From: Stomorhina lunata
Lineage: Eukaryota; Arthropoda; Insecta; Diptera; Rhiniidae
Direction: 5' to 3'
NCBI GenBank assembly: GCA_933228675.1
Contig: OW121740.1
Coordinates: forward strand, 32,884,632 to 32,948,631
DNA: 64,000 nt
Shown piece by piece: positions 1 through 12,329 of the stretch (position 1 is the stretch's first letter; the number at the start of each line of letters is the position of its first letter). The notes beneath the pieces are model-generated. The model had not been told where the DNA came from. It ran no database searches and worked only from the letters and a program-made list of their open reading frames with translations. Position numbers and translations under genes: made by a program.

Positions 1-29
1 ACTGTCCATCTTTTAATTAATTTTGATTA

Positions 30-110
30 TCCTTAAAGTATGCCATACAAATGTTTTGAAAATATCTAAGATTTCGATCGATATCGAATGCCGTAATTTG
101 GCCCCAGATT
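30..110 (+). repeat. Dispersed repeat fragment (second copy at 19155-19235)
   Basis: The segment shares an order of motifs with 19155-19235: a start like ATCCYTAARGTATG, then TTTTGAAAATAT-like sequence, then the well conserved core GATCGATATCGAATGC, then a CCCC-containing tail. Similarity is moderate, so it is an old interspersed repeat. No coding potential and no termini are visible, and the class is unknown. Confidence 0.45.
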
Positions 111-1262
111 TTAGTACCAGTGTAATATTTAAATATACAATTTTAAATAAATTTATTTTAATTATTCATTAAAATTGTATAAATATAATAAATAATTCTA
201 AATACTTGAAACTAAATAAATGCAACAATTCACATCAAAATATTTACGGAGGTTTATTATTAGGTAATTGCAACTGAACACAAAGTAATAAAAAATACCA
301 CCAAAATGCCACTCAATTTCTGCAACTCATTCATTAATTACCATTAAAATCACATTTTGGATTTGAAATGTAAAATATATGCTATTACCTACTTACACAT
401 GAATGTATGTATGAATACAAAACCTACTCGAAAACATTTAAATTTAGTCCAAAATTAAATCTGGTCAACCTCGTGTATAAATCGTTTAACCATAAATCAT
501 TATAAAATCGAATTTGATTATCTTGCGGTTACGAAAATTTTCATTCTTCTACGAAATGTTGTGCCAAATACTTGATGTTGTTGCTGACGTTGTTGTTGCA
601 ATTTGTTGCTGCAACTGCAACTGAAATTAAATCGATTTTTGACAACATCAGACAACACATTTAATTTAATTGTAAATGCAGTTTAAACAAATCAAATCAA
701 ATACTTGTTGAAAATAAATTGTTGCTAGTAAGCTAAAATTTTGTCAGTTAAAATAACAAAAACAACAAGAATAACAACATTATCAGCAAAAACAACAATT
801 GTGTATTTGTATTCAAATGCATTTTAATTTTATGTGTATGTATGTATGTATGCAAATACATACATATGTTAGATTTAAATACGTAAAATAACAGTAAAAT
901 AAATATTTATTTAACACATCTGATTAATTAAACAAATATCATGTTTTGCCAATAAACAATACAGATCAATTTTATTTAAACATTAATTGTTGTGTCGGGT
1001 CAGATAGAGAACAAATTTCAATTCAATTTGAGGTTTTTCTCTATTTGTTTCAAGAATGAATTTGACAGAAAATATTTTGAGATATTTGCTGATATAAAAT
1101 ACTTAAATTATTTTGACATGATAATTAATAATGTTGACAAAATTTTCTTAGTGAAACTTTAACAAACATATTTTTAAAGGAAATATTTACAAAAAAAACA
1201 TGTATTTTGTAAAATTTTTGTAAAAGCGTTTTATAATATATGAAATTTTCATCGGAAATTTG
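111..1262. other. AT-rich non-coding stretch, no feature recognised
   Basis: Very AT-rich DNA with short TTG/CAA trinucleotide runs near 560-640 and a short TATG run near 836-852. I see no exon, RNA gene or mobile element. Confidence 0.6.
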
Positions 1263-1345
1263 TACAGTATATCGGTTCGCCTTCCATACAAAAAAAAGTT
1301 GTATGAGTCACCCCCAGGAGTAAAGATAATGTTAAAACAATTCAA
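1263..1345 (+). repeat. Fragment of hAT-type foldback element (left arm)
   Basis: The segment matches the outer left arm of the element at 62851-63357. Shared motifs in order are CGGTTCGCCTTCCATACA, GTTGTATGAGTCACCCCC and TAAAGATAATGTTAAAACAA. Only this arm is recognisable, so it is a truncated copy without its partner end. Confidence 0.7.
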
Positions 1346-1943
1346 AATTTTAATTAAAAAAAACAATTTTAACTGACTATGATGATTAAAATCTTTAATA
1401 TATACAACCTCATCAATTAAAATATAAGACAGTCAAGGCGATAGTTTACCATATTGTTACGTTTTTCCTTTAAAAATGTGAAAGGAATTCTTTTTGCAAA
1501 CAACTCAAAACAAAATTAAAACACTTAATTACGTTTTTCAAAGTTATCGTTATATTAACTTTAGAGTTAATCATTTAAACACACTTTACTAATATTCTTA
1601 GTCTCACTGTTCTCTTATACGCGTCTCGATAAACAACTGTTCCCACAATATTCGTTCATCGGCCTTATATATTTAGTAGAGCAAAGAGTTTTTAGAATTT
1701 TCTGCAGACGTATACAAAGATCTGCTGTCGTTGATTACACTAACAATGTGGCTTACGAGAGTTCATGCATGTTCCAAAACATTTTCACATGATCAAGAAC
1801 ACGCTCACACATATGTATGTTGCACAAATAGATTGTCTGAAGTTAACATTAACAGATAGAGTGTGAGAATGTAGATAAAAGAGAAAAATGTTGATATACT
1901 CTTTACAGCAAATAAGTGAAACATGTTACTCTGCTTATTATTA
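1346..1943. other. AT-rich non-coding stretch
   Basis: No open reading frame of interest, no RNA gene and no recognised repeat. Confidence 0.5.
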
Positions 1944-1963
1944 TTATATTCTTAAACGAGCAA

Positions 1964-1965
<2 letters not shown>

Positions 1966-2012
<47 letters not shown>
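1966..2012. repeat. (TA)n microsatellite inside Helitron-like copy A
   Basis: Uninterrupted TA dinucleotides at the same internal position in all three copies of this element, so the tract is carried by the element and has expanded independently. It is longest in the copy near 42.1 kb. Confidence 0.9.
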
Positions 2013-2018
<6 letters not shown>

Positions 2019-2619
2019 GCTATCTCGAAAACGGCTCTAACGATTTTGATAAAATTTGGACAGTGGGTATCTTTTTTGATGTATAGGCCGAAGAAGAAGG
2101 GACTTTTGGAACTTTTACCTCTAAGAGGGTAAAAACGGGTAAAAAGGGGAAAAAATCGAAAACGCTATGTCTCCTAAAGTAATAGGTATAGAAACAAAAT
2201 TAAAATTACGTTTTAAACAGCTTTGAAAATAAGCGGACAGGTGTTTGGTACTTTTTTGAAACTATGTCCGATAGGGGGTAAAAAAGGGTGAAAATAGTTT
2301 TTTTGGCACCTTTTTAACCCACTCTTATATTTTAAACTAAAGAATATAGAAAGAAACTTGGTACTGCAATCAATAGATGTAAAAAAAACATGAAACACGT
2401 ATTTGGTACTTTTTTGATTTTGGAGCCAAAATGGGTAAAAAAGGGATAAAATGATAACTTAACATCTCCAAAGTAATATGAATAGGAACATTATACATTA
2501 TGTTAAATGCGTTTTAAAAAAATGTACCGAATTCAATTGGCACCAAAAAAGTACCAAATATACATATGGAACTTTTAGAAATTAGGGAATAAAAAGGGGG
2601 AAAAATTAGTATTATTTTA

Positions 2620-3280
2620 AACAAATGAATGTTTGTCTGTACGTATGTTCTTTATAGAATAGTAAACTGTGAATTTGATTGTGTTATGCTCTTTAGCGAA
2701 GATGTTGCGGATAAGTCGGCGAAGGTTTTAAAGTTGATAAGATTAATTTCCGACAGATGGCGCCACTGAAAATTACTAAAAATTAATTAAATCGTAAACT
2801 GTACATTTGATCATGCTATGATCTTTAGCAAAGTTGTAGCGCATGAGTCGACGAAGGCTTTTTAGTTGGTATGAATAATTTCCGACATTTGGCGCTGCAG
2901 AAACTTACTCAAAGTCAATTTAATCGTAATCTGTACATTTAATCATGCTACAATCTTTAGCAAAGTTTTTGCACATGAGCCGACGAAGGTTTCTTAGTTG
3001 GTATGAAGAAATTTCGACAGGTGGCGCTACTGAAATTTACTCAAAGTCAATTTAATCGTATGCTGTACATTTAATCATGCTATAATCTTCAGCAAAGTTG
3101 TTACGGATAAGCCGAAGAAGGTTTATGAATTGGAATAAGCAAAGTCCGACAGGTGGCGCCACAGAAAACTACTCAAAATGAATTAAATCGTAAACTGTGC
3201 ATTTGATCAGACTATAATCTTTAGCAAAGTTGTTGCGCATGAGTCGACAGAGGTTTCTGTTGATATGAATAATTTCCAAA
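2620..3280 (+). repeat. Internal ~132-bp tandem repeats of the Helitron-like element
   Basis: The motif GACAGGTGGCGCCACTG recurs in variant form at about 2752, 2884, 3016 and 3148, a regular 132-bp spacing. Each unit then has AATTAAATCGTAAACTGTAC and GCGCATGAGCCGACGAAGG variants. About five units are recognisable, and the last is degenerate. The same array exists in the copies at 40.8-41.4 and 22.3-22.8 kb. Confidence 0.85.
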
Positions 3281-3494
3281 ATTATTCAAAATGAGTTAAA
3301 CTGTAAACTATGCAAACTATGTGTTGGTCGGACAAAATAAATCAAATAATTCAAAATTAACTGAATATTTCTACAATGTCTTTCCTCTAAATTTATTTAA
3401 GCACTTTATAATATAAAGTATATAAAAACTTTAAAATTTTCCTCAAAATGCTTATCATAAAGCTCCGAGCAAGGCTCGGTCTACCAGTTACTAG

Positions 3495-4145
3495 ACATAA
3501 ACAGAATAACAACAACATCAACAGAAACATTCTATAAAGCTAGGGGAAGAATTAAAAGTAGTGAACTTTGCACAATGGGGCGGATAACTTTAAAATTCGT
3601 GACAATATAATCAGTTCAACTTTTTGTTAGAGAAAATCTCTCGAGATGCTTGAGTTAATAAAATGCAACTCGCGTATGCCGATGATATTGAGTTTTGCAG
3701 GAGAGCAATTTTATATTTTAAAGTAAATTAACAAAAAAGTTGTTCTATTCCAATAATAATTCCCGTTTCCAACCGCCAGAAAGATTTAAAAATGTAGAAA
3801 GTTGCATTTTGGTGCGATCGATTGAAAAATTTACGTTTTATAACGATCCAGATGAAAATTGTAGTATCTTTTAGTACAAAAACCTCATATGAAATATTTT
3901 TTTTGGTCTTTGGAGAAAAATATAGAAACACAAATTTAGCGAAAAAAATCAACAAAAATTAATACTTATTGATACAAAATATATTGCTCACTATAAGAAT
4001 CTATCTATGCAAATCGAATTTTCATAAAAATTTCTTACGTTTTTGTGCTATCGAGCATTTTTAGAATATTTTTGTAAAGAGTAGATTGTCATTTTTGGAA
4101 TTTTATATATGGAATCAAATAGCATTATTATCTAATTTGCATTGC
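3495..4145. other. AT-rich non-coding stretch
   Basis: Nothing recognised. Short reading frames here have no family signature. Confidence 0.5.
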
Positions 4146-4149
4146 TTAA

Positions 4150-5101
4150 CCCTTCGTCATGCACATGTTTCAATGGTCACATATGTAGCGCATGTATCTG
4201 GCCAGATAGACTATGTATTTCAATACATTAATGTGAAGAAAATATATATTTTTTTAAAATATTATATTGTTAGCCAGCCAGACAGATAAATATTTGCAAT
4301 TTTTTCATATCAAGTCAATAAAATAAACTACTGACAAATAAAACAAGAAAAATTAAATTTTCTGTTTATTTCAAAATAATAATTGTTTTTAAGTATATTT
4401 CGATTAATTTGGATTCAAAAATTAGTAGTTATATGTAATATATTATTGTGGGAATCAAAAAAGTCGCCAAAAGAGTACCGATGAATGCATACAATTCCAA
4501 TTAGATTAGCTACATTCCAGTTCTCAACTACAGATTTTCCATGGCGATTCGTTTCAGAAATTGTGTATAACAAATGTTTTATGCATGAAATGTGTTGACG
4601 TATACCAGTATTACCAATATTTAGCTCATTTTTATACCACAAAGTACCATCCTTACCAAGGAGAGCATGTTCGGCAGCATAATTATCACTATCAAACACT
4701 TCATTTGATTCGATAACCAAATAATTTTCGATATCTTAGGCATAATCATCATTTGGCATATAATTTATACTAAGCTACAATAACACAGAGCAAATATAGT
4801 GTAGTTTCAGTTGATTTGAGTAAACAAACGCAAAAAATATTAAAAAGTTCAAATAAATTACATAATTCTTCATACAAACTGCAAGTGCATCTGACCAGAT
4901 ACATGCGCTACATACGTGATGTGTTGATGAAAAACCCACACAAATCGTTTTTGTTGTTTTTTTTTATAATCTTTTTCTCCATAAAACGATAGCTAACAAT
5001 ATTTGTAGAGGGTGCCAGGAGACTCAAACAGCTAGCTTATTGTAATAAAATCACTGCTAAATTCTTAAATGATCTGGCCAGATACATGTGCATGACGGAG
5101 G
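4150..5101. mobile_element. piggyBac-type element with TTAA target sites
   Basis: The element is bounded by TTAA on both sides (4146-4149 and 5102-5105). Its ends are inverted repeats: CCCTTCGTCATGCACATG on the left and, read from the right end, CCTCCGTCATGCACATG. Target TTAA and termini beginning CCY are hallmarks of the piggyBac superfamily. The palindrome TCTGGCCAGA occurs near both ends (4199-4208 and 5073-5082), and a TCTGACCAGA variant lies near 4890 within a longer subterminal inverted repeat (GTAGCGCATGTATCTGG and its complement). At 952 bp it is too short for a full transposase, but it contains a remnant of one. Confidence 0.85.
4415..4720 (-). pseudogene. piggyBac-like transposase N-terminal remnant
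   Basis: A 101-residue minus-strand frame fills the middle of the TTAA-flanked element. It contains GKDGTLWYK near residue 23, resembling the 'GKDG..W' block before the catalytic domain in piggyBac-family transposases. It ends with FGDFFDSHNNILHITTNF, which fits the family pattern of an aromatic-rich helix followed by I..I...TN. Family members are usually about 500-600 residues, so the whole catalytic DDD region is missing. The spacing between the two blocks is close to the family's order. I infer that this is the residue of the transposase gene from an internally deleted copy. No activity is expected. Confidence 0.6.
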
Positions 5102-5119
5102 TTAAATTTACGCAGTTTT

Positions 5120-5829
5120 TATACCCTTCACCACCATAGGTGGAAAGGGTATTATAAGTTTGTGCTGATGTATGTACCGTATAGAAATATTTGTCTTAGA
5201 CCCACCTTTTAGTATACCAATAGGCTAAGAATCACTTTCTGAGTCAATTTAGCGATGTTCGTAAGTCCGTCTGGCTGGCTGACTGGATGGCTGGACCCCC
5301 ATGTAAACCTTGTAATCAAACTACAGGTCGCAATTCTAAATATAATTTAATGAAATTTGGCACAGATCATCACAGAGACCATGGCTGTTGAAATTCGTCA
5401 AAATCGGTCCATTATTTATGGTACCTCCCATAGGTCCCACTTCCCGGAATTGATATATTATCCACAAATATCAATATTTTTTCATGAAATTTAAAACAAA
5501 CACTGCTTATGTAAACTAAAATCACTGTACCGAATTTCGTTGAAATCGGTCTACATTTAAAAATAGCTCCCATACAAACTCTTCTTTAAAAACGCACTAA
5601 ATGAGACAAAAAAAATTACTAAAACGCTTTTGCATGCATAATTTTTGTAATAACTGTAATAAATTTGCCAAATTTCGAGATAATCGGTCCACATTTCTTA
5701 CCTGTTTAGGTTTAGTTTTGGCTATTTCCATAAGTGTTTTGCATGGGAGATATGGTTCAATGTGAACCGATTTCGATGAAACTTAATCTGCTTTATAGTG
5801 CTTATTAAAACTTCTCTATACTAAATTTT
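5120..5829 (+). mobile_element. DINE/Helentron-like element, family 3, 5' portion
   Basis: It starts TATACCCTTCACCACC, followed at once by its partial inverse GGTGGAAAGGGTA. Then come the block TCTTAGACCCACC, the stretch GAGTCAATTTAGCGATG and a short GTCY-type region (GTCCGTCTGGCTGGCTGAC). Minus-strand copies of the same sequence are at 34.9-36.4 kb. This layout (5' TATACCC subterminal repeat, GTCY microsatellite) matches dipteran mini-me/DINE elements, which are classed as non-autonomous Helentrons. The 3' end is missing: a family 2 sequence begins at about 5830. Confidence 0.7.
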
Positions 5830-6118
5830 ATCATCATGCCTTTTATAGTTCGTCATTTATTAGCAAATAAGCAATTCGGCAAGATTCCACGGGAGCTGCG
5901 GTCATACGTAAAGGTATTTCAATACCAACATTTTCCAAGAAATGAAGAATATTCAGTAACCTTGCTACTCTTGCTTGAGCCTTATCGTGCCTTCAACAGA
6001 CAGACAGACGATAGAATTTCATTAGGATTCAGAATATATATCTCTTTGGATTTTCGGGGTTTGAGCTAATTTTAAGTTACACACGGCATGACAATCTCAA
6101 TGTTAACCCCATTCTTTT
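5830..6118 (-). mobile_element. DINE/Helentron-like element, family 2, inverted fragment
   Basis: The reverse complement matches the first ~300 bp of the element that starts at 6119, including the GTCTGTCTGTTGAA block and GAGATTGTCATGCCG. The two copies stand head to head, giving a long imperfect inverted repeat centred near 6118. Confidence 0.7.
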
Positions 6119-7718
6119 TATACCCACCATCAAAAAGAATGGGGGTATATTGAGATTGTCATTCCGTTTGTAATTTCCTTAATATTGATATATATTCTGA
6201 ATCCTTATGAAATTCTAAGACGATTGAGCTATGTCCGTCCGTCTGTCTGTCTGTTGAAATCACGATAACGTCTAAACGAAAAGAGCTAGCTAACTGAAAC
6301 TTAGCGAAAACATTCTTCATCTATGAGAAAATTTTGGTATTGAAATTGGGCAAAATCAGTTAGTGTTTGACCATAGCTCCCGTATAACCTCGTCTAGGCT
6401 AATCGCTTATTTGCTAATAAATGACAAATTATAACAGTTATGATGACAAAATTTGGTATCTAGAAGTTTTACATAAGCACTAGGCAGCATATAAAATTTC
6501 ATCGAAATCGGTTCACATTTAGCCATAGCTCCCATACAAAAAACTTACGAAAACAGCCTAAATTTCACCTAAAATACACTTAAATGCCAATAAAAGTATA
6601 ACAGATATAACCACTAAATTTTGCACAAGAAAGTCTTATATCAATGCTAGCCAGTGTGCAAAATTTTGTCGCAATCGGTCACCATTTGACCATAGCTCTC
6701 ATATAAAAAACTTATGGAAACACAAATATAAGGAAAAGGTTATTTATGTCCGTCTGTCTGTCAGATAAAAGCACGATAGCGCCTTAACGAAAAGAGCTAG
6801 AGCGACAAAATTTCACAAAGGTATTTTGGATGTCTTGAAAAAGATGTGTGTTGAAAATGGACAAAATCGGTTCCAAATTAGTTAGAGCTCCCATATAACC
6901 CAGCCCCGGGAAACACATTAATGCTGATAAATTGAATACAATTGTAATAGCTATGACGATTATATTTAAAATAGGGAAGTTTTATGCAATTTTTGATCAG
7001 TTTATCAAATTTTGTAGGAATCAGTCCATATTTGACTTTAGCTTTCATATAAAAAACACTCACGGAAACCAAAAATTTTAGCAAAGGATAGTTAAAAGCT
7101 ATTAAATTAGAAACTATGATAGCTATGGCCACTAAATGTTGCAAGAATAAGCTCTCTATATATACCAGCCAGTGTGTAAAATTTTGTAACGATCGGTCAA
7201 CAACTGGCTATAGTTCTTATATATATATAATATCCCCTTTTTATATCTACAATCAAAAAGATTTGGAGGTACATTCATTATATTAAGATTGCACCTATTA
7301 AATTATATAGGCATCTATCAATGTTCAGCCCAGACTTTATATATGATGAATGCATTAGGAACTCATAACGAAATATATGAACCTGACGTATTACTATTAA
7401 CGTGTTTAGCCTAACTACATATTAATCACAACGAAAAGTATTAAACAATTTATAGATGTAAAACTATACCCGGTTATGAGACCGAATTTTGATCAAAGTA
7501 AATACTGGGGAAACCACTAAAATATTTTTAAATGTTGAACTACAAAGCTACGGCAATCGAATTTAGTCCAAAGGTTAGCTTAGCGATTTTTTCAGTTTTG
7601 GTCCAGATTTTGAAGTAGCTGCACACTTGTAGATATATGAGATATGTTTCTAAATTTAACACAACTTGATGGTGGGTATATAAGATTCGGCACAGCCGAA
7701 TAGAACACTCTTACTTGT
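6119..7718 (+). mobile_element. DINE/Helentron-like element, family 2, full-length
   Basis: The 5' end is TATACCCACCATCAAAAAG, followed by its partial inverse. The 3' end has the matching subterminal inverted repeat TTGATGGTGGGTATA (7667-7681), then the stem-loop ATTCGGC-ACA-GCCGAAT and the tail CTCTTACTTGT. A GTCCGTCTGTCTG microsatellite lies near 6235. The bases outside both ends are T. No protein is encoded. It acts as a passenger of Helentron machinery, if that assignment is right. A second copy at 59352-61070 confirms both ends. Confidence 0.8.
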
Positions 7719-8920
7719 TGATTGTGTGTTTAAAAACTATTTTTAATTTTGGGCCGTGCAATTTGTTGTGCAGTGTAATTCTCGAAATCATTACTATTTA
7801 TATTAGAAGTTGGAGTTCGAATTCTGTTGTTATACAGAAAAGGATAGAATATTGAAAATTTCCATAGAACTTCTCTTCACAGCAAAATCTTAAGTGTTAA
7901 GTAACACAGCAAATTATGGTTTAATTTAATTTATGTTAATGCATTTGTTTCATAATTAAATCTTAACAAACATTGTATAATTAATTAACCATTATGCTCT
8001 CAATTATATTTTGTTTGCCCATTCAGTTTATTAATAACAATTTTCTCCTTAATCATATAATAAACATTTTATCTTGTTGCCCAGTCATTGAATAAATATT
8101 AAAATGAACATAAATAATTTTTATACATTTGAATAAACCACATTTATAAAATTATTAATTAACATAATTGCTGATATGATTAAAGCCAAAATGAAAAAGT
8201 ACAGCGGATAATAATTGACAAAACATTATGGAAGCAATTGAAAATACAATTAAAACAAAAAAAAAATAAATGTAATTAAATTGAAAATAATTTCAATTGT
8301 GGCACCGAGCAAATAGGGGCAATATGTTGATGTTAAAAAGTTTATTTTTTTTTAAAGGCTTCTTCATATTATTTGGGGGTTATCTTTACAAACGTATAGC
8401 CAAAATTATGGCTAACAGGGAATTTTTATTTATGACATTTTAATTAATTAAAAACATGTTTGTTGTACGTTTTTTTTAAGTCCAACCACAAAACATTGCT
8501 AAGAAAACAATAAAAAAAAAATGTTGTTTATATTTTTATTAAATTTTTTTTTCAAAAAATTTTCCTTGCTGCTGTGTCAGTAGCAAGCTCAATCGGAAAA
8601 ACATTATTAGGAACATAAACACAATTGTTGTGTTTCGTACGGACAACAAAGTAATTAAACTATGAGATACGAGATACATGTTGGAATTATTTTTTATTTC
8701 ATGAAAATAATTTTTAACAACATGTATTTAGTGTAACGTCTGTTTTTATGGAATATTATATTTTTCAATTGAATTTAATTTGGTTTTTTTTTATTAATGG
8801 CAGGGAATAAATAAACAATTAAATCTGTTTGTACACAAAATTTTGCTAAAAATGTACATATGAACTTTTGACCAAAATATGTTAATTTAACAAAAACATA
8901 TCCATTTCTCCTAGGATTTA
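7719..8920. other. AT-rich non-coding stretch
   Basis: Long A and T runs and short degenerate repeats; no gene or element termini recognised. Confidence 0.6.
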
Positions 8921-11205
8921 AATAGAAAAGTGACAAAATGTATATAATTTTAAAAACTTTTTCAAAAATTTACTATTTTTAGGAAATTTTGCAAAAATTT
9001 ATTATTTAAAGGAAATTTTTCGAAAAATTTAGTATTTGTATAAAATTTTTTAAAATTTGACTATTTATTGGAAATTTTCCAAAAACTGACTATTTATTAT
9101 TTTTTTTTTTTTCGAAAATTGACTATGAAATTTTTCGAAAATTGACTTTTTATTTCAAAAATTTACTTTTTATATGAAATTTTTCAAAAATTTATTATTT
9201 TTAGAAAATTTTTCAAAAATTTACTATTTATAGGAATTTTTTTAAAAATTTACTATTTATAGGAAATTTTTTAAAAATTTACTATTTATAGGAAATTTTC
9301 TAAAAATTTACTATTTATAGGAAATTTTTTAAAAATTGACTATTTATAAAAAATTTTTCAAAAATTTACTATTCATAGGCAAATTTTCAAAAATTTAATA
9401 TTTATAGGAAATAGGAAATTTTTCAAAAATTTACTATTTATAGGAAATTTTCAAAAACTTACTATTTATAGGAAATCTTTAAATAATTTACTATCTTTAA
9501 AAAAATTTTTCAAAAATTTCCTTTTTTAAGAAATTTTTCAAAAATTTACTATTTATAGGAAATTTTTCCAAAAGTTTACTATGTATAGAAAATTTTTCAA
9601 ACATTTACTATTTATAGGAAGTTTTGCAAAAATTTACTATTTATAGGAAATTTTTCAAATTTTACTATTTATAGGAAATTTTTCACATATTTACTATTTA
9701 TAGGAAACTTTTCAATAATTTATTATTTATAGGAAATTTTTCAAAAATTTACTATTTATAACGAAATTTTCAAAAAATTTACTATTTATACGAAATTTTT
9801 CAAAAATTTACTATTTATAGGAAAATTTTCAAAAATTTGCTCTTTATAGGAAATTCTTCCAAAATTTACTATTTAAAGGAAATTTTTCAAAAAATTTACT
9901 TTTTATAGGAAATTTTTAAAAAATTTACTATTTATAAGAAATTTTTCAAAATTTACTGTTTATAATAAATTTTAAAAAAATTTACTATTTTTAAGAAATT
10001 TTTCAAAATTTACTATTTATAGGAAATTTTTCAAAAATTTACTATATATAGGAAATTTTTCAAACATTTACTATTTATAGGAAATTTTTTAAAATTTAAC
10101 TATTTATAGGAAATTTTTCAAACATTTACTATTTATTGGAAATTTTTTAAAATTTTACTATTTATAGGAAATTTTTCACATATTTACTATTTATAGGAAA
10201 CTTTTCAAAAATTTATTATTTATAGGAAATTTTTCAAAAATGTACAAATGTAAATTTTTCAAAAATTTACTATTTATAGGAACATTTTCAAAAGTTAATA
10301 ATTATACGAAGTTTTTAAAAATTTTACTATTTATAGGAAATTTCTTAAAATTTACTTTTTAAAGGAAATTTTAAAAAATTTTTCTATTTATAGGAAATTT
10401 TAAAAAAAATTTACTATTTATAGAAAATTTTTCAAAATTTTACTATTTATATTATATTTTTCAAAAACTTACTTTCATAGGAAATTTTTAAAAAAATTTA
10501 CTATTTTTAGGAAATTTTTCAAGAATTTACTATTTACAGTAAATTTTTTCAAAAAATATACTATTTATAAGAAATTTTTTAAAAATTTACTATTTATAGG
10601 AAATTTTTAAAAAATTTACTGTTTATAGGAATTTTTTTTTGAAAATTTGCTATTTATAGGAAATTTTTTAAAAATTTACTCTATATAGGAAATTTTTTAA
10701 AAACTAACTATTTATAGAAAATTTTTTAAAAATTTACTATTTATAGGAAATTTTTCAAAAAGTTACTATTTAGGAAATTTTTAAAAAATTTACTATTTAC
10801 TGTAAATTTTTCAAAAATTTATTATTTATAAGAAATTTTTTAAAAATTCATAGGAAATTTTTACAAAATTTACTATTTATAGGAAATTTTTTAAAAATTT
10901 ACTATTTATAGGAAATTTTTTTAAAATTTACTATTTATAGGTAATTTTTTTAAAATTTACTATTTATAGGAAATTTTTTTAAAATTTACTATTTATAGGA
11001 AATTTTTTAAAAATTTACTATTTATAGGAAATTTTTTTAAAATTTACTATTTATAGGAAATTTTTTTAAAATTTACTATTTATAGGAAATTTTTTTAAAA
11101 TTTACTATTTATAGGAAATTTTTTAAAATCTACTATTTATAGGAAAGTTTTCAAAAATTTACTATTTTTACAAAATTTTTTAAAAATTTACTTTTTATAG
11201 GAAAT
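8921..11205. repeat. 29-bp AT-rich minisatellite array 1
   Basis: Roughly 79 units of about 29 bp. The typical unit is GGAAATTTTTCAAAAATTT followed by ACTATTTATA. Each unit holds the palindrome AAATTTTT-C-AAAAATTT. Units are well diverged from one another by substitutions and 1-3 bp indels, so the array is old compared with the one at 54.8 kb. No protein or RNA is suggested. Three related arrays lie in this one window. Confidence 0.95.
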
Positions 11206-12095
11206 TTTTAAATTAGTGTTAGGTTATGGAAAGGATTGAAAATATCATGCTATTAATATACGAGTATATCCATAAGAATTTATTAATTATACAAAACTTA
11301 TGTTTGACATATTTCAATTTGTGGCACCATTTCTATCAAGATAAGCAAAATTTCATTGACAATAGAGTCTCCCAGGGGAGATTTTTTTCATTTCATTACG
11401 GATTCGATTTAAATTTTATTTATTAATGAAACGTAAAAAATATAGAGAATTGTTGAAATTTTTCTAAGACACTCTAATGACCAAATGATATTTATTTGTT
11501 TTTCAAACATTACTCGTATCACACTTTTTAACAAAAAAACATTAATTTGTCTAATTTGTTTAACTCACACACCCACTTGATGTAATTTTTAGATTTTTTT
11601 TTTTGATACAAAAATAATCTGGAAAGTTTAAGAAAACTGAAAAAAAAAAACATATTTAAAAAATAATAATCATGTCAACATCAAAATTTGTTTGTGGATT
11701 TTTTTTTTCGAAAAATTTTCTTTTTGCGGTCACAGACTTTAAAAACTAAAATTGCTGCTTGTCAAGATTTTTAAGAGTGAGTGATTAGTAAAAACAAAAA
11801 AAGAAAATAAGATATTCCTCTTATTTTTGACTGGCTGTCTGTCACTTTTAGCTTAAGTATTAGAAAAGCCAAAAGTCATTCACAGAGCCCCACTCACATA
11901 CAAATCTTTTAAATTATTTAAATATACAAAAAGAAAAGTGTATTTAAAGATAGTTTGTTTGATGTATCTTTAATAAATTTAAAATTGATGGGCCATAAAA
12001 AAGATATGCTAAAAAGGGGAGTTACACTGAAAGAATTAATGCTCAGATAAAGATCCTTTAAATAATTTATTAAAAATTTTAAAGTAAAGCCGTTC
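11206..12095. other. AT-rich non-coding stretch
   Basis: Homopolymer runs of A and T; nothing else recognised. Small frames here have no signature. Confidence 0.55.
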
Positions 12096-12285
12096 TACAT
12101 CGATCGAAACAAGGTCTAAGCTATTATGCGGGTGAGCCAAAACATCCCATCCACTGTTTCCAAATAGTTTTGGACCGGTCTTGCAAACATGCGGCCGAGC
12201 GTTTATATGATGGATCGTGTTTGGTCAAATATTCTAGTCGTTTTTCATTGATAGCTCTCTTCAAACAAATCAATTGTCTTTAGTC
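12096..12285 (-). pseudogene. Degenerate mariner (DD34D-type) transposase fragment
   Basis: Read on the minus strand, this stretch gives, in shifting frames, an LKRAINEKRLEYLTKHD-like segment, then ARPVQNYLETV, then GWDVLAHPHNSLDL. That order matches the catalytic region of classical mariner transposases: the '..EKRPEY..RHD' helix, the 'P.K.YLE.L.W.VLPHPPYSPDLAPSDY' block. At least one frameshift and several substitutions are needed to follow it, and the PYSPDL catalytic block is damaged. No terminal repeats are visible. It is a short dead fragment trapped between two minisatellite arrays. Confidence 0.6.
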
Positions 12286-12329
12286 TTCAAAATATCATTT
12301 TTGTTATTATTGACACAAACCGAAAATTG

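Larger units (their letters stand above)
1944..3494 (+). mobile_element. Helitron-like non-autonomous element, copy A
   Basis: The 3' end has a perfect 6-bp stem-loop, CCGAGC-AAG-GCTCGG at 3465-3479, followed by 11 bases and CTAG. This is the arrangement of Helitron 3' ends (hairpin shortly before CTRR). The 5' part carries a conserved ATTCTTAAACGAGC block, a (TA)n tract, then GGCTATCTCGAAAACGG. No Rep/helicase coding sequence is present, so it is non-autonomous. An inverted copy at 40581-42172 is nearly identical over its whole length, and a diverged copy lies at 21640-22900. The exact 5' boundary is inferred from where copies A and B stop matching. The flanking bases do not give a clean A|T junction, so the class assignment rests on the 3' structure. 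Confidence 0.65.

Noticed and set aside
8921..11205. CRISPR-like array
   Set aside because: No distinct spacers; units are contiguous and AT-rich in a eukaryotic context.
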